From assembly GCF_024198215.1 (NCBI RefSeq), contig NZ_JAKCFA010000019.1:1-64000 (forward strand): a stretch of DNA of 64,000 nucleotides, read 5' to 3'. The notes beneath the pieces are model-generated. The model made no database searches and was not told the DNA's origin. It saw only the letters and a list, made by a program, of their open reading frames with translations. A program made the position numbers and the translations under genes. Shown piece by piece: positions 38,627 through 48,253 of the stretch. Origin of the DNA: Myxococcus qinghaiensis (GTDB lineage: Bacteria; Myxococcota; Myxococcia; Myxococcales; Myxococcaceae). Positions within the stretch are counted from its first letter, which is position 1; each line of letters starts with the position of its first letter.

Positions 38627-39322
38627 TCACACCTGCCGGGAGAGCTCGAGCGAGTCGAAGTAGGCCCGGCGGGTGACGTCCCGCACGGCGAAGCCGAAGC
38701 CGCCCCGGCCGGAGGTGAGGGGCTGGCTGCCGGAGTTGATGCCGAGGGCGTCGTCGATGAAGTGGGCCATGCCCGGCACAAGCTGCCAGTCAGGAGGCGT
38801 GCCGAGCGGGTGCGCGGCCAAATCGTTCTGGAGGGCCTTGAGGACGACGTCGCCGTTGGCGTTGACGACGACGTCCAGCCGCAGGTGCAGCCAGGTGCCC
38901 TGGGTGAAGCTGGCCGAGGACTTCAGCAGGACACCGGGCCCATCCGCGTCGGGCAGGCCCGTGGCCACCGCGCCCTTGCGGAGCACCACCCGGTGCGGCT
39001 CGTCGTCGGAGAGGCCCAGGAGGTAGGCGCTGTCGTTGACGGAGGTGCCCTGCCCGCAGAGGAAGAGGAAGGGGGAGAAGCCGGTGGGGCCGCCACCCGG
39101 CCCGCGCTGGAGGCAGCCGCGGATGCTGCCTCCCTTGGACATGGGGGCGAAGTCGGGGAGGTTGGCGAAGAGACCCACAGCGCCCTGCGCGGCGGCGAGG
39201 GAATTGAAGGCGAAGAGGAAGTTGCCGCCGCCCGGGGGACGGGCAATGCCCGCCGTCACGCCCCTGTCCACGGTGGCGATGTCCAGTCCGCCGTTGAGGT
39301 AAGTCCAGTCTGCGAGTGCCAT
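38627..39322 (-). CDS. Lectin-fold (LamG-like) tail appendage protein
   Basis: 231 residues from ATG 39322. The predicted beta sandwich, with WLHLRLDVVVNANGDVVLKALQNDL in the centre and GRGGFGFAVRDVTRRAYFDSLEL at the end, is the pattern of concanavalin/LamG-like domains that coat phage tails and bind surface glycans. It is part of the baseplate J block. No exact subfamily can be given. Confidence 0.5.
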   Translation of the reverse strand: MALADWTYLNGGLDIATVDRGVTAGIARPPGGGNFLFAFNSLAAAQGAVGLFANLPDFAPMSKGGSIRGCLQRGPGGGPTGFSPFLFLCGQGTSVNDSAYLLGLSDDEPHRVVLRKGAVATGLPDADGPGVLLKSSASFTQGTWLHLRLDVVVNANGDVVLKALQNDLAAHPLGTPPDWQLVPGMAHFIDDALGINSGSQPLTSGRGGFGFAVRDVTRRAYFDSLELSRQV

Positions 39323-39329
39323 GGTGTCC

Positions 39330-39860
39330 TCACTGTGTGGCGGCCAGAGGCCACCCGGTGCCGAAGTCCTCGGTGGGCTGCGTCGTGTTGAAGAGGGCCC
39401 CGCGCGCCGTCACGTCCTCCCAGCGCCATGCGTAGGCCTCGTTGGTGTGCCAGCGCAGCTCGAAGTCCTCCCGCCGCGAGTCGCTGAAGAGGCCCGACAC
39501 GGAGGTGACGTCCGCCCAGTCCGTGAGGAAGGGCCCCTGGCCCCACGTCTCGACGGCCTGCTCCTCGAAGCGGTGCGGGACGAGCTGCGCGGGCGGAAGC
39601 TCGAAGAGGAATCCGTCGTTGTCCCAGCCCCGGGAGAAGGACTCGAAGCCCTCGCGCTGGCCAGAGAAGAAGGCGAGGGCCACAGGGACGTCGGAGAGGG
39701 CGGCGCGCCACACGTACCAGTGCTCGAAGTCCTCGCATGACTCCTCGGGCACACCGAAGCCCGCCAGGGCTTCGAGGCGCGTCACCGTCGTCAGCGCCCA
39801 GTGCTCCGCCTCGCCGGGCCGGGCGCCGGCGTCCTCGAAACTGGGGTTGAGGAGAGGCAT
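39330..39860 (-). CDS. Hypothetical tail protein with aromatic/acidic repeats
   Basis: 176 residues. Several short units repeat the pattern of an acidic-aromatic pair followed by W ([42 protein letters not shown]). The repeats are imperfect. The gene abuts the baseplate J gene at its start and lies seven bases upstream of the lectin-like gene. Its position suggests a tail appendage protein, but no family is recognised. Confidence 0.5.
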   Translation of the reverse strand: MPLLNPSFEDAGARPGEAEHWALTTVTRLEALAGFGVPEESCEDFEHWYVWRAALSDVPVALAFFSGQREGFESFSRGWDNDGFLFELPPAQLVPHRFEEQAVETWGQGPFLTDWADVTSVSGLFSDSRREDFELRWHTNEAYAWRWEDVTARGALFNTTQPTEDFGTGWPLAATQ

Positions 39861-39861
39861 G

Positions 39862-41373
39862 TCAGAGGAGCCCTCCGGTGTCCCCGTCCTGGAGCGTGAC
39901 GCTCCCCAGTACCGGCAGCTCCCGCACTGTCAGCTTCACGTCCGCAGGCAGGCCGTTGAGCGTCAGGTCCAGCCGCGCATCGCCCAGCTTCCGGACGCCT
40001 GACACGTCGCGGATGACGTTGAAGACGTCGGACCAGGCCACCTCTCCGGCCGGGAAGCCCTGGGCGTCCTTGAGGTTGAAGCCGAAGTCGATGCGCGGGT
40101 TGGGCGTGCCGTTCGGCTCGCTGACGCGGAAGTAGGCGGCGAGCGCCTGGCGGACGCGCGAGGCGACGTCCCGGGCCGAAGCGCCCTGGCGCAAGAAGAG
40201 GCGGGCGGAGACGTCCACGCGCCGGTACACCGGCTCCTGGACGCTCACCTGGAAGGTGAGGGTGCAGGGGTAGACTTCGGTGACTTGCCGCAGCACCTGG
40301 GCCTTGAGCGCGGGCGTGGGCACCCCGCCGCCTTGGGGCACCACGTAGAGGATGCCGGCATTCTCGGCAATGGTGGCGTCCTCGTTGGACGTCAGCATGA
40401 GGGCGCGGGCCACTCCGGGCAGGCGCCGGGCGTTGATTTCAAAGTCTTCGCGGGCGACGGTGCGCGTCAGGGCCCGGAGACTCTCGGGGGCGAGCAGCTT
40501 CGCGGAGGCCACCGTCTGCCTGTCCGCGCCGCCCGAGGCGGGGGAGGGGTTGTGGACGGACACCTGCACCGCGTGGCCGTGGGCGTCCCGGAAGCTGCCC
40601 TCCACGACGACGAGGCGACCCGCATCCACGTTGCCCGCCGCGCCGCCGCCCGTCTTGTACACCGCCGCCACGGTGCCAGCGGGTGGCAGGCCGTTGGTGC
40701 CGGTGCCGAAGCGGACGGTGGCCTTGTCCCCCTGGTCGACGCTGACGAGGAAGTGGGCGTCGGAGGCGCGCGAGTTGAGGAAGGTGTCCACCTCGCTGAA
40801 GGCGCCCTGGGCGGTGGACACGCGGGCGGAGCCGTCGAGGTAGGGCGCGAAGTCCAGGTGCACGTCGAAGTCGGCGAGGCCGCGGGCGTCGAAAAGCTGG
40901 GTGTGTGTCTTCGAGTGCTCGGCCACGGCGAGGACGCGCGGTGGGTTGGCGCCGGCCGGAATGGTGGCGGGCGCCAGCAACTGGAAGCGGACGGCCTCCG
41001 TCACCTCCTGCGTGCGGACGACGGTGCCGGAGAGGAAGGTGACGGGGGCTGCGGGAGGCTGGGCCAGGCGCAGCTCCACCTCTGCCGTGGCAGCCTGGGC
41101 ACCATGAAGCCGGTAGCCCAGCATGCGCGCCAGGGCGATGACGTTGCGGCGCTGGGTAGCGGTGGAGAGGCGCGACTCGCGGGCGAGGTTGTCCTGGTAG
41201 AAGCCGAGGACGTCGCCGATGAAGGCGTACATCTCCAGCAGGACATTGCCGAAGCTGGCGACGTCGAAGTCGCTCCAGTCAGGGAAGACGCTCTTCGTCA
41301 GTGCCACGAGGCGCGCGCGAAGGGCGTCGAAGTCTCGGTGGGTGTAGTCGGTGGACGCGGGAAGAAGTGGCAC
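39862..41373 (-). CDS. Baseplate J/gp47 family protein
   Basis: About 503 residues. The frame can start at GTG 41391, but that codon overlaps the TGGAGG ribosome-binding site. GTG 41373 gives the 22-base distance to motif A seen in the other units, so I prefer it. The segment [28 protein letters not shown] then LARMLGYR is the J/gp47 signature. The C-terminal part contains the [23 protein letters not shown] motif of these wedge proteins. It forms the inner baseplate and contacts gp25 and gpI. It heads a block of five genes. Confidence 0.8.
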   Translation of the reverse strand: MPLLPASTDYTHRDFDALRARLVALTKSVFPDWSDFDVASFGNVLLEMYAFIGDVLGFYQDNLARESRLSTATQRRNVIALARMLGYRLHGAQAATAEVELRLAQPPAAPVTFLSGTVVRTQEVTEAVRFQLLAPATIPAGANPPRVLAVAEHSKTHTQLFDARGLADFDVHLDFAPYLDGSARVSTAQGAFSEVDTFLNSRASDAHFLVSVDQGDKATVRFGTGTNGLPPAGTVAAVYKTGGGAAGNVDAGRLVVVEGSFRDAHGHAVQVSVHNPSPASGGADRQTVASAKLLAPESLRALTRTVAREDFEINARRLPGVARALMLTSNEDATIAENAGILYVVPQGGGVPTPALKAQVLRQVTEVYPCTLTFQVSVQEPVYRRVDVSARLFLRQGASARDVASRVRQALAAYFRVSEPNGTPNPRIDFGFNLKDAQGFPAGEVAWSDVFNVIRDVSGVRKLGDARLDLTLNGLPADVKLTVRELPVLGSVTLQDGDTGGLL

Positions 41374-41395
41374 GTCGGCGAAGGCCTCCACCGGG

Positions 41396-41431
41396 AGACA
41401 AAGGCCTTGGACCCACTTCTTCAGGGGACAT
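41396..41431 (-). promoter_or_regulatory. Motif A, copy 3 (upstream of baseplate J)
   Basis: ATGTCCCC, 17 bases, GGCCTTTGTCT on the minus strand. Compared with the other copies the spacer is three bases longer and lacks the GATTT extension, but both conserved blocks are exact. It lies 22 bases from the preferred GTG start. Confidence 0.5.
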
Positions 41432-41645
41432 GGGGATGGCGATTCGAGTCGGGAGCCGCCACGCTACTCCTATGCGTGGTTCGAGCACTTCAGTACCTAT
41501 CCCGATTCAATAAAGTCCCGTAAGTCAGCAGCTTGCTGTCGCTCTACGCCTGCGAACAGGCGGAGGATACGTCGTGGACATAAAGCCGAATGGCACGATC
41601 CACTTCAAGCACGTTTATGCGACGGACATGGAAGAATGGGGCGTT

Positions 41646-42109
41646 CTAGGGGCTGTCCTTGATCGAGGGCCCTCGGCGTTGAGCAGGCATGAGCCGGGGA
41701 GAAAGGCCGCCCCCTCGTTTTTGCACTGACGGCGGGCCAGCGGCACGAGACGCAAGCCTTCCCTGCGCTGATGGCGGGTGGAGGCGTCCCGCGTGCGCAT
41801 ACGCCGGGGGCGCCGCGCCGACTTCCGGATGCCCTCGTAGGCGACAGGGGCTACAGCCACAACAGCCTGCGCGCTTGGTGCCGAGAGCACCGCGTGCAGG
41901 CTGTCATCCCTACCCGTTCCGACCAGCGGCGCCTTCGCTCCTTCCGCCACGCGGCCTACCGCAAGCGCTGCCGCGTGGAGTGTCTCTTCAATCGCTTGAA
42001 GCAGAACCGGCGCGTGGCGACGCGCTACGAAAAGCGTGCCGCCAACTACCTGGCGATGGTTCTCATCGCCTCCATTCGTCTCTGGCTCTAAGCTGCGGAC
42101 ACGCTCTAG
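41646..42109 (+). mobile_element. Internally deleted IS5-family element
   Basis: A scrap of an IS5-type transposase gene reads from about 41699 to TAA 42089. It includes PLVFALTAGQRHETQAF, then GDRGYSHNSLRAWC and the C-terminal VECLFNRLKQNRRVATRYEK with LAMVLIASIRLWL. The first catalytic Asp region is missing, so the element is dead. The ends are inverted partners: GGGGCTGTCC on the left and, inverted, GAGCGTGTCC on the right. Both are flanked by CTAG (41646-41649 and 42106-42109), fitting TA target duplication. The right CTAG supplies the stop codon of the neighbouring DUF4142 gene. Confidence 0.7.
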
Positions 42110-42768
42110 CCGGCCTGTTCGCCGCCGTCGATAAAGTTGCGCAAACTGGTCTGGGCCAGCTTGCCGAGCGTGTCGTAGGCCATCTGGCGGTGCTTGGGCA
42201 GTTCCTGGCTGAGGTGGGTGAGCATGGTGGTCATCTCGCCCGTGGCGTTCATGCCCTGCATCGCGGCCATCACCTTGCCGATGGCCATGTCATGCGCGCC
42301 CACCTGTCCGGCCATGTAACAGGAGTCGAACGGCGCGCCCTTCAGCGCCTGGAGCTTCTCCATGTCCGCCCTCTCCGCCGCCATGGCCTTCTTCTCCACG
42401 TCGTTCATGGGCTTGGGTATGTCCGCGAGCTTCATCTTCTGGCTCTCGGCATAGGCCATCAGCTTCTGGTCCGCGTCCGTGTGCATCTTGATCATGGTGT
42501 CGGCGTAGCTCGTCACGTCCGGGTTCTGCGAGCGCGTCCGGGCGAGCTTCGCCTGCTTGATCTCCGACTGGTGGATGTGGTGAAGGCGCTCAAGGAAGGC
42601 CTTCGGATCCGAGGGCGCCATGAAGCCCTTGTAGTCGAGCATGCCGCCCTTGGCGGTGGCGGCCGACTTCGTGGCGGGCAGGGTGCTGGGGGCGGCGGTC
42701 TGGGCCAGGGAAACGCCGCCGGTGAAGAGGACCGCGGCCAGGGTGACACCGTGCAAGGTGCGCTTCAT
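42106..42768 (-). CDS. Secreted DUF4142 protein, possibly truncated at its end
   Basis: 220 residues with AAAAGGAG nine bases before ATG 42768. A signal peptide is present (MKRTLHGVTLAAVLFTGGVSLAQ). The mature protein is a four-helix ferritin-like domain: HIHQSEIKQAKLARTRSQNPDVTSYADTMIKMH, then KLQALKGAPFDSCYMAGQVGAHDMAI. The family is periplasmic, with no established activity. Its TAG stop lies in the CTAG flanking the IS5 scrap, so the original end may have been lost. An IS630 copy begins 34 bases upstream of the start codon, so the original promoter has been displaced. It is a bacterial gene inside the phage tail cluster. Confidence 0.7.
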   Translation of the reverse strand: MKRTLHGVTLAAVLFTGGVSLAQTAAPSTLPATKSAATAKGGMLDYKGFMAPSDPKAFLERLHHIHQSEIKQAKLARTRSQNPDVTSYADTMIKMHTDADQKLMAYAESQKMKLADIPKPMNDVEKKAMAAERADMEKLQALKGAPFDSCYMAGQVGAHDMAIGKVMAAMQGMNATGEMTTMLTHLSQELPKHRQMAYDTLGKLAQTSLRNFIDGGEQAG

Positions 42769-42801
42769 GGTGTGCTACTCCTTTTGGAGTGGAGCATAAT
42801 T

Positions 42802-43931
42802 CCTCTGACCGGGAGAAGCTTGGTGGGTCATAGCCGAACCTCGCCCGGGCCTTCGGCACAGTGAATCGCCAGCGGATTCGGAGCTGCTGGCGGTTGGCCC
42901 AACGCTCCCAGGCGGCTGTTTCCTGGTCGAGTTTGTCGAGGGTGGGGATGCGCCGATTGCCGAGGCACTGACGAGAGAGCAGGGAAATCTCTACCTCCGC
43001 CTGATTGAGCCAGCTGCCGTGGACAGGCGTGTAGTGCACGCTGAAGCGGCGCCAGAGTCGACGACCTGCTCGCACCCCGTACCGTACCTCCAGGGCGCGG
43101 CAGCTGTGGGTGCTCAGGTTGTCGAGCACCAAGTGGATGGTTTCTGCATTCGGGTAGTGATTGGCGACGTCCCGCAGCGCTTCAGCGAATGCCTCACTCT
43201 TTCTGTTGGGCGTGGCCTTCACAAAGTGCCAGCCCGCCTTGGGCTCCACTGCGCAGAAGAGATTCGCGGTGCCACAACGAAAATAGGCGTAATCCTGGCG
43301 TGCTTCTCGTCCAGGGCGGGCAGGTGATGCAGGCCGCACCCACTCTAGCAGTTGCACGGGCCTCTCATCAAAGCACACGACAGGTTCAGCCGAGCGCAGG
43401 GGGCGCGCGTACACCTCCAGCACGTCCTCCATGCGCTCGATGTACCGGGAGTCCAGTTCGGGCACGCACCACATTTTTTTCCCGCCACGGCTTCAAGTCA
43501 TGCCGCAGGAGCATCTCGCGCACGGTCTCCCGCCCCACCTTCGGTACCAAGCCCCTGCGCGCCGCCTCCTTAGCAATGAGTCGCACTGTCCAGCGAGCGT
43601 GCCCCTCCGGCGGCGGCGCGCACACCATCGCCACCACCTCGCTGGCCTGCTTCTCCGTCAGAAGCCGCGCCGCTCCGGGCCGGGGCCTTTCATGCAGCGC
43701 AGCCCCCAGCCCTTCCTCCAAGTAGCGGCGACGCACAGTGCGCACCGTGGTCTGCGTGACGCCTACTGCCTCGGCCGCCATCACCACTGTCCAGCCTTCG
43801 GCAAGCAGTTGCAGCGCTCGCCCTCGCTTCAGCACCCTCGCCGACTCGCGTCCGCGGTGGGTCAGCGCCTCCAGCGCTGTCCTGTCCGCCTGCTTCAGCT
43901 TCAGTCCCCGGCTCCGCGCGTGTGACCTCAT
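42802..43931 (-). pseudogene. IS630 transposase split by an extra A in a homopolymer
   Basis: The first frame (from ATG 43931) has a winged HTH (AAEAVGVTQTTVRTVRRRYLEEG) and runs to LKPWREK. The second frame continues at once with MWCVPELDSRYIERMEDVLEVYA, the catalytic VVCFDERPVQL, HLVLDNLSTH and the final glutamate region HGSWLNQAEVEIS. The join is a run of seven A on the coding strand (43474-43480); six would give one continuous protein. It is either a mutation or a site of transcriptional slippage. The second frame has no stop inside the IS and reads on into the DUF4142 gene. Confidence 0.7.
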
Positions 43932-43981
43932 GCATGGAGAACACGCGGCAGGTCTCGCGTTAATCTCCTCCCGGTCAGAGG
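42802..43981 (-). mobile_element. IS630-family insertion sequence
   Basis: About 1.18 kb bounded by a perfect 14-base inverted repeat: CCTCTGACCGGGAG at 42802-42815 and its complement at 43968-43981. It encodes a transposase with the IS630 helix-turn-helix and DDE domains on the minus strand. TA dinucleotides lie just outside both ends, as expected for this family, although a clean duplication cannot be defined. It sits between the gpV/gp25 tail block and the baseplate J block, immediately before the DUF4142 gene. Confidence 0.75.
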
Positions 43982-44041
43982 GTAGGATGGGGTGCAGCAA
44001 CTGGCGTGCGAATTCCCTTCGACGTGAGGAGTCCTTCCAGC

Positions 44042-44908
44042 ATGGATGCAGCGTGGTTCTGCCCGACGTTCGACTTCCGACGCCACACGCCTGACGAGGT
44101 GCTGCTTCGGGGAACTCGCCTCCTGATTGAGGACATCGGCACCAAGCACGCCGACCAATGCTTCTGCGGACGGTGTGGCGTGCCGGTTTACAGGTCGCCC
44201 ACCGACGGGCCTCGAAAACTCGGTGGAATCGTCCCGCGCCTGTCTCACTATCCTGGTTACGAGGATGTTCCGTGTGCCGAGCGTCCGTCGAAGGCCAAAG
44301 CCACTGCGCACGGTGCCACTCCAGTAGGGCGCCCGTCCTTTGTTTCTGGACCAGAGACGACGCTGGTACCAGTTTGGCTCGCAGCTCGCGAAGCGCCGGG
44401 CGGAGTTGCGGGAGAGGCGAGCTTTGCTCTCCACCATGAACGCAAGATGGTTCGGCCACGAGTCGCTTCAGGAGTCGCACGCTCGCGCTCGAGCGCCCGG
44501 GTCACTGTTCAGCAGATCGCGGACAGCCTGCCCTCCTTGCTCGAAAATCCCTTCGCGACAGGGGGGCGACTCCGCGACTTCATCCGTCCCATCCATCGGA
44601 TTGACGGTGCGGACGATGGAAGCGAACCAATGCTGTGGTGGGGTCGTTTACATAGCGTCAGCCATGGCAATGCAATGAATTGGCTCAACATCCGCACGCG
44701 TGACCGCTCCCCTGCAGCTTTCTGGGTGAAGCACAGCGTGGTTCCGAAGTTCCGCTCCGCATGGGAGGAAGACCGGGTTGTCCTCGCCTATGCCTCCTTC
44801 GTGAGGGAGACCAAGAACGGGCGTCCGAAGCTGCGCTGGGACATTCACGACAAGGGGCAGATCGCCCTCGTGCCTGAAGGACACGAGTCGTGTTTGACGA
44901 GCATGTAG
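44042..44908 (+). CDS. Uncertain hypothetical gene, possibly damaged
   Basis: 288 residues from ATG 44042, with GAGGAG upstream. A CFCGRCG cluster suggests a small zinc site near the start. The last 140 residues (SLPSLLENPFATGGRLRDFIRPIHR onwards, with a YASFVRETKNGRPKLRWDI strand) look like real coding sequence. Between about 44340 and 44480 a different frame (QFGSQLAKRRAELRERRALL) looks better coded, so the gene may contain two compensating frameshifts or be a patchwork. Family unknown. It lies between the IS630 copy and gp25 on the opposite strand to the tail genes. Confidence 0.35.
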   Translation: MDAAWFCPTFDFRRHTPDEVLLRGTRLLIEDIGTKHADQCFCGRCGVPVYRSPTDGPRKLGGIVPRLSHYPGYEDVPCAERPSKAKATAHGATPVGRPSFVSGPETTLVPVWLAAREAPGGVAGEASFALHHERKMVRPRVASGVARSRSSARVTVQQIADSLPSLLENPFATGGRLRDFIRPIHRIDGADDGSEPMLWWGRLHSVSHGNAMNWLNIRTRDRSPAAFWVKHSVVPKFRSAWEEDRVVLAYASFVRETKNGRPKLRWDIHDKGQIALVPEGHESCLTSM

Positions 44909-44963
44909 CAGGACATGAGCAGCGTTTTCGGCGTGAGGTGGACGCACGGCTGCTACTCGCGAC

Positions 44964-45350
44964 TCAAGGTCCCCGCTGGAGGGGAACGTCGAAGTCCGCC
45001 GTCGTGTCACCCTCGCGCACGCGTACACGAAGCGTCAGTGCGGCTGCGTCCTGCTCGACGCGGACCTGCACGAGCTGAACGCCAGGTAGCCAGCGCGCGA
45101 GCGCGTCACGGACGTACACGCGCGCCAGTTCCGCCAGCACCGTATCGTTGCGCTGGTGGCGAAGGCGCGAGAGGCCCGCGCCGAAGCTGGTGCGCCAGGG
45201 CAGCTCGCCGGTGGAATGAGGCGTGGCGCCTTCCGTCAGCAGCACTTGCCGCACCTTCGAGGCGAGTAGCTCGGCCCCGGTGCCCGTGGCGAAGTCGCGC
45301 TTTCGGTCTCTGCGAAAGGGGACGAGGAGATGCTGGGGCGCTCGACTCAC
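44964..45350 (-). CDS. gp25/GPW-like baseplate wedge protein
   Basis: 128 residues. GTG 45350 is chosen because GAGGAGA lies six bases upstream; the open frame extends much further but crosses the preceding gene. The motif TEGATPHSTGELPWRTSFGAGLSRLRHQRND and the LARVYVRDALARWLP helix are characteristic of the gp25-like baseplate proteins that nucleate the sheath. It is the last gene of the tape-measure block. Confidence 0.75.
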   Translation of the reverse strand: MSRAPQHLLVPFRRDRKRDFATGTGAELLASKVRQVLLTEGATPHSTGELPWRTSFGAGLSRLRHQRNDTVLAELARVYVRDALARWLPGVQLVQVRVEQDAAALTLRVRVREGDTTADFDVPLQRGP

Positions 45351-45360
45351 GACGTTCTCC

Positions 45361-46035
45361 TCATGGAATGGGGATGGCCGCGCGCACCTGCTGCAGCGTG
45401 CGGACGATGGCGTCGAGGGGCGCAACTGCCTGTTCCAGCGCGCTCCCCTCAAGGCTGGAGAAGTCCGGCACCTGGGGGCCGCCCACCAGGCCAAGGAGGA
45501 CGTTGAGGAGGGCCATGAGCTGGGAGAGGGCGGCCAGGGACTTGCCGACGTTGGCGGCCTCCTGCGCGACGTTGGCCTCCGCACAGCCAGCCACCGCCAG
45601 GAGTCCCGCGTCTCCAAGCTGGGCGGCTCGCAGCCGGGCCTGCGCGACGCTCGACAGGCGCAGTTGCAGGTGGAGGAACTGGCCACGGGCATGGCCCAGT
45701 TCGCCGAGGACGATGTCGATGACACCCACCACTGCAAGTGGCACCGAGAGCTGGGGGACGAGGCGGAGCAGCTTGGACACCTTCTCCGCCAGCTTCGGCA
45801 GGGCCGCGGCGATGGCTGTCGGGTCCGGCGGAGGGCCCAACGCGTCAGGTATCGCCTTCACGACTTCGACGAGGGCCAGCACCGCGCCGATGATGTCGAA
45901 GAGGGGCGTGAGCGGCGCCAGCGCTGGCTGGACGGCCTGCAGGAGTTGGTGGTGCTGCAGGGTGGCGCCGCCGGGCAGAGTGAGGGTGGGCGCCTCTGGC
46001 AGCGGGGGGATATGGATGCAGATGGGCAGCGCCAT
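45361..46035 (-). CDS. Hydrophobic helical tail protein, unknown
   Basis: 224 residues from ATG 46035, between gpV and gp25 with gaps of about 8 and 10 bases. It begins MALPICIHIPPLPEAPTLTLPGG, an opening reminiscent of spike-tip or PAAR-like proteins, and continues as Leu/Ala-rich helices (SVPLAVVGVIDIVLGELGHA). In tail clusters this slot often carries a PAAR-like tip or a small baseplate protein. The call rests on position only. Confidence 0.5.
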   Translation of the reverse strand: MALPICIHIPPLPEAPTLTLPGGATLQHHQLLQAVQPALAPLTPLFDIIGAVLALVEVVKAIPDALGPPPDPTAIAAALPKLAEKVSKLLRLVPQLSVPLAVVGVIDIVLGELGHARGQFLHLQLRLSSVAQARLRAAQLGDAGLLAVAGCAEANVAQEAANVGKSLAALSQLMALLNVLLGLVGGPQVPDFSSLEGSALEQAVAPLDAIVRTLQQVRAAIPIP

Positions 46036-46043
46036 GGGCTTCC

Positions 46044-46622
46044 TCAAATCGGCTCGGCGATGGGGCGCACCACACGCCCGGCGATGGTGACCTGAGCCGC
46101 CTCCAGGGAGATGGCGCCCACTGCGCGCAGGGTGAGGGCGGTGGTGGCCTCCAGGGTGACGGTGTTCTCCTCCGCGTCGAAGGTGAGGCAGTCGCCCGTC
46201 TTCCGGTTGGTGAGCTTCAGCTTCCTCTTCCCCGCGGACTCGTTGAGTTCGACACGGAACGTGGGTGTGGCGAGGACGCGGTTGTCGGGCGGAGACACCT
46301 GGGCTTCTTCGGGCACTTCGCTCTGTCCGCCCGGCTTCCCCCAGTGCGCGCTGAGGTAGTAGGGGGCGTCGATGTCGCCCTGGTTGAAAAAGACGGCCAC
46401 CTCGGCGCCCACGTGCGGTACAGCGAAGAAGCCCGTGTCCTTGGCGCCGCCCCCGGAGGTGCCCAGGGGCCAGGCCCAGGCGGACTCGGGCTCGAGGACG
46501 CCGGGGATGCACACGCGGACGCGGCCGAGCTGTGCCTCGTCGTCGCGGCTGGTGACGTAGCTCACGTACATGCCAAGCAGGCGTGTGTCATGGGCGAGGA
46601 TGTCGTCGTCGAAGGTGCTCAT
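46044..46622 (-). CDS. Baseplate assembly protein V (gpV/gp5 spike)
   Basis: 192 residues. The N-terminal OB-fold is clear: [25 protein letters not shown] followed by [31 protein letters not shown]. The C-terminal half ([30 protein letters not shown]) is a beta-helix that forms the puncturing spike. It lies next to the gpD-like hub gene, the usual order in contractile tails. Confidence 0.8.
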   Translation of the reverse strand: MSTFDDDILAHDTRLLGMYVSYVTSRDDEAQLGRVRVCIPGVLEPESAWAWPLGTSGGGAKDTGFFAVPHVGAEVAVFFNQGDIDAPYYLSAHWGKPGGQSEVPEEAQVSPPDNRVLATPTFRVELNESAGKRKLKLTNRKTGDCLTFDAEENTVTLEATTALTLRAVGAISLEAAQVTIAGRVVRPIAEPI

Positions 46623-46631
46623 GGTGGCTCG

Positions 46632-47915
46632 CTACCTGGGGAGACTCATTCCGGCTTCGGGGTCCTCGACACCGATGGGCTGTCCGTCACGGCGGTACTC
46701 GATGTACCGGGTGCCGGTGTCCCTCTCGAATGCCTCGACTTCCTTCAGTGCCCCAGTCGTCTCGGGTGCACTGGTGTTGGGCTGTCCGCCCTGGGCCTGG
46801 CCCTGCTTGTCGGCGCTGCCTTGCTGACGCTGCCCCGTGCCGTCACGCGACAGCTTCAAGTCGGTGGTGTAGCCGGAGGAGGAGAGGACGTGCTTCGCCT
46901 CGGTGACGTAATACTTCCCGGACAGGAAGCTGGAGATGCCGCGCACCTCCACGACGGACTTCGCGCGCAAGCTGGGGTTGCCCACCACCTGGAGGGACAG
47001 CTTCACCGTGCCGGCTTCCGCGCGTCGGAAGCGGGCCTCGGACTCGCGTTGGGCTTGGGCAGGTGTCGATGCCGAGGTGGGCTGGACGCTGGTGGTGCTG
47101 TTGCGGAGCTGCAGCGACGTGGTGCCCGTGCGCTTGTCCACCACCTCGAGGAAGTCCGCGAGGGTGGTGCGCTCCACAGTGGCACTGCTCGCCTGGGCCT
47201 CAATGTTCTTCTTGGCCAGAGCGTCCCGGCCACGCACGTCCACCTTGCCCACTCGGCGGCCCAGCTCCGACTCGACGTTGACCGAGAGGATGTCGCCCCG
47301 GCCTGCGTCGGCGTACCACCACAGCACGTGGGTGGGCGCGGCGGCCTGGTTGCGCGGGCCGAAGGTGAGGCCCCTGTCGTCGACGTGGAACTGGAACTCC
47401 TCCCGCGCGGCCAGGCGCCGGAGAAAGCGCGCATCCGTCTCCCCGGCCTGGTGGATGGTGTCGAAGGACTCGCCGGTGTCTTCGACGTGGATGGAGTCCT
47501 CCTCGTAGCCGTGCTCGGCGGCCACCTCGCGCACGACCTGGGCGCGCGTCTTGCCCTTCCAGGTGCGCGTCTTCGCTTCGCGGTGCATGAGGGCGCTGAG
47601 GGCCTGTCCCTCGACGGTGAGCACCTGGAAGCCCTTCAGCTTCTTCACCACCACTCGTCGCGGAGGCGCCATGAGCCCCGGGTAGCCCCAGGACACCTCC
47701 AGCGCCGTGCCGCCCACCAGCTCCGCCCTGTCGAAGAGGGCCAGGTCGAAGTTGTCCAACTGGAGGGACAGCTTGTCGGCCTTCGTCGCGCTGTCCTCGA
47801 AGGTGAGACCCAGGACGCGACCCTCAAGGGAGAGGGGCTCGCCGCCGCGGGCCCGCTCGTGTGCCAGCAGCGTGAGGCGCACGCCAGGCGCAGTCCTGTC
47901 GAGGGGCCGCGTCAC
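46632..47915 (-). CDS. Phage late control D-like hub protein
   Basis: 427 residues from GTG 47915, overlapping the LysM gene stop by four bases. Segments typical of gpD/gp27 hub proteins include GKTRAQVVREVAAEHGY, FDTIHQAGETDARFLRRLAAREEFQFHVDDRGLTF and SGKYYVTEAKHVLSSSGYTTDLKL. The protein forms the trimeric hub joining tube and spike. A Gln/Ser/Gly-rich linker and an acidic C-terminal extension of about 60 residues are unusual additions. Confidence 0.8.
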   Translation of the reverse strand: MTRPLDRTAPGVRLTLLAHERARGGEPLSLEGRVLGLTFEDSATKADKLSLQLDNFDLALFDRAELVGGTALEVSWGYPGLMAPPRRVVVKKLKGFQVLTVEGQALSALMHREAKTRTWKGKTRAQVVREVAAEHGYEEDSIHVEDTGESFDTIHQAGETDARFLRRLAAREEFQFHVDDRGLTFGPRNQAAAPTHVLWWYADAGRGDILSVNVESELGRRVGKVDVRGRDALAKKNIEAQASSATVERTTLADFLEVVDKRTGTTSLQLRNSTTSVQPTSASTPAQAQRESEARFRRAEAGTVKLSLQVVGNPSLRAKSVVEVRGISSFLSGKYYVTEAKHVLSSSGYTTDLKLSRDGTGQRQQGSADKQGQAQGGQPNTSAPETTGALKEVEAFERDTGTRYIEYRRDGQPIGVEDPEAGMSLPR

Positions 47916-48253
47916 TCGCTGGCCCTCCGCCTCTGCTCGCTGAGGATGACGTCGGTGAGGACGCGCAGCGAAGGAATGTAGAGGCGCCGCCCGGCCTCCA
48001 ACTCCAGCGTCGCGTCGATGATGGGCTCCGGCTGGAAGTCGGCGATGGCCCACCAGAAACCGCAGGCGCGCGGCAGGGGCGTGAAGTAGCGCCCGGCCAG
48101 CCCCCAGAGGGAGTCGCCCTGGGCGACGAGGTGGACGCGCGTGTCCGCGTGCGGCTGGTAGCTGAAGGGGGCTCTCTCGCTGAGGAAGAGGTGGCCGCCC
48201 TCGTCCCGGAGGCCGAGGGAGAAGGAGTAGCGGCTGCCGGCGTGAGGGGCCAC
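47912..48253 (-). CDS. LysM-containing tail protein (gpX-like)
   Basis: 113 residues from GTG 48253, which overlaps the previous stop by one base. The core is a LysM domain (VHLVAQGDSLWGLAGRYF ... RRLYIPSL). Such proteins link the tube initiator to the hub in contractile tails and injection systems. The open frame extends far upstream but only this part agrees with the neighbouring genes and family length. Confidence 0.75.
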   Translation of the reverse strand: MAPHAGSRYSFSLGLRDEGGHLFLSERAPFSYQPHADTRVHLVAQGDSLWGLAGRYFTPLPRACGFWWAIADFQPEPIIDATLELEAGRRLYIPSLRVLTDVILSEQRRRASE

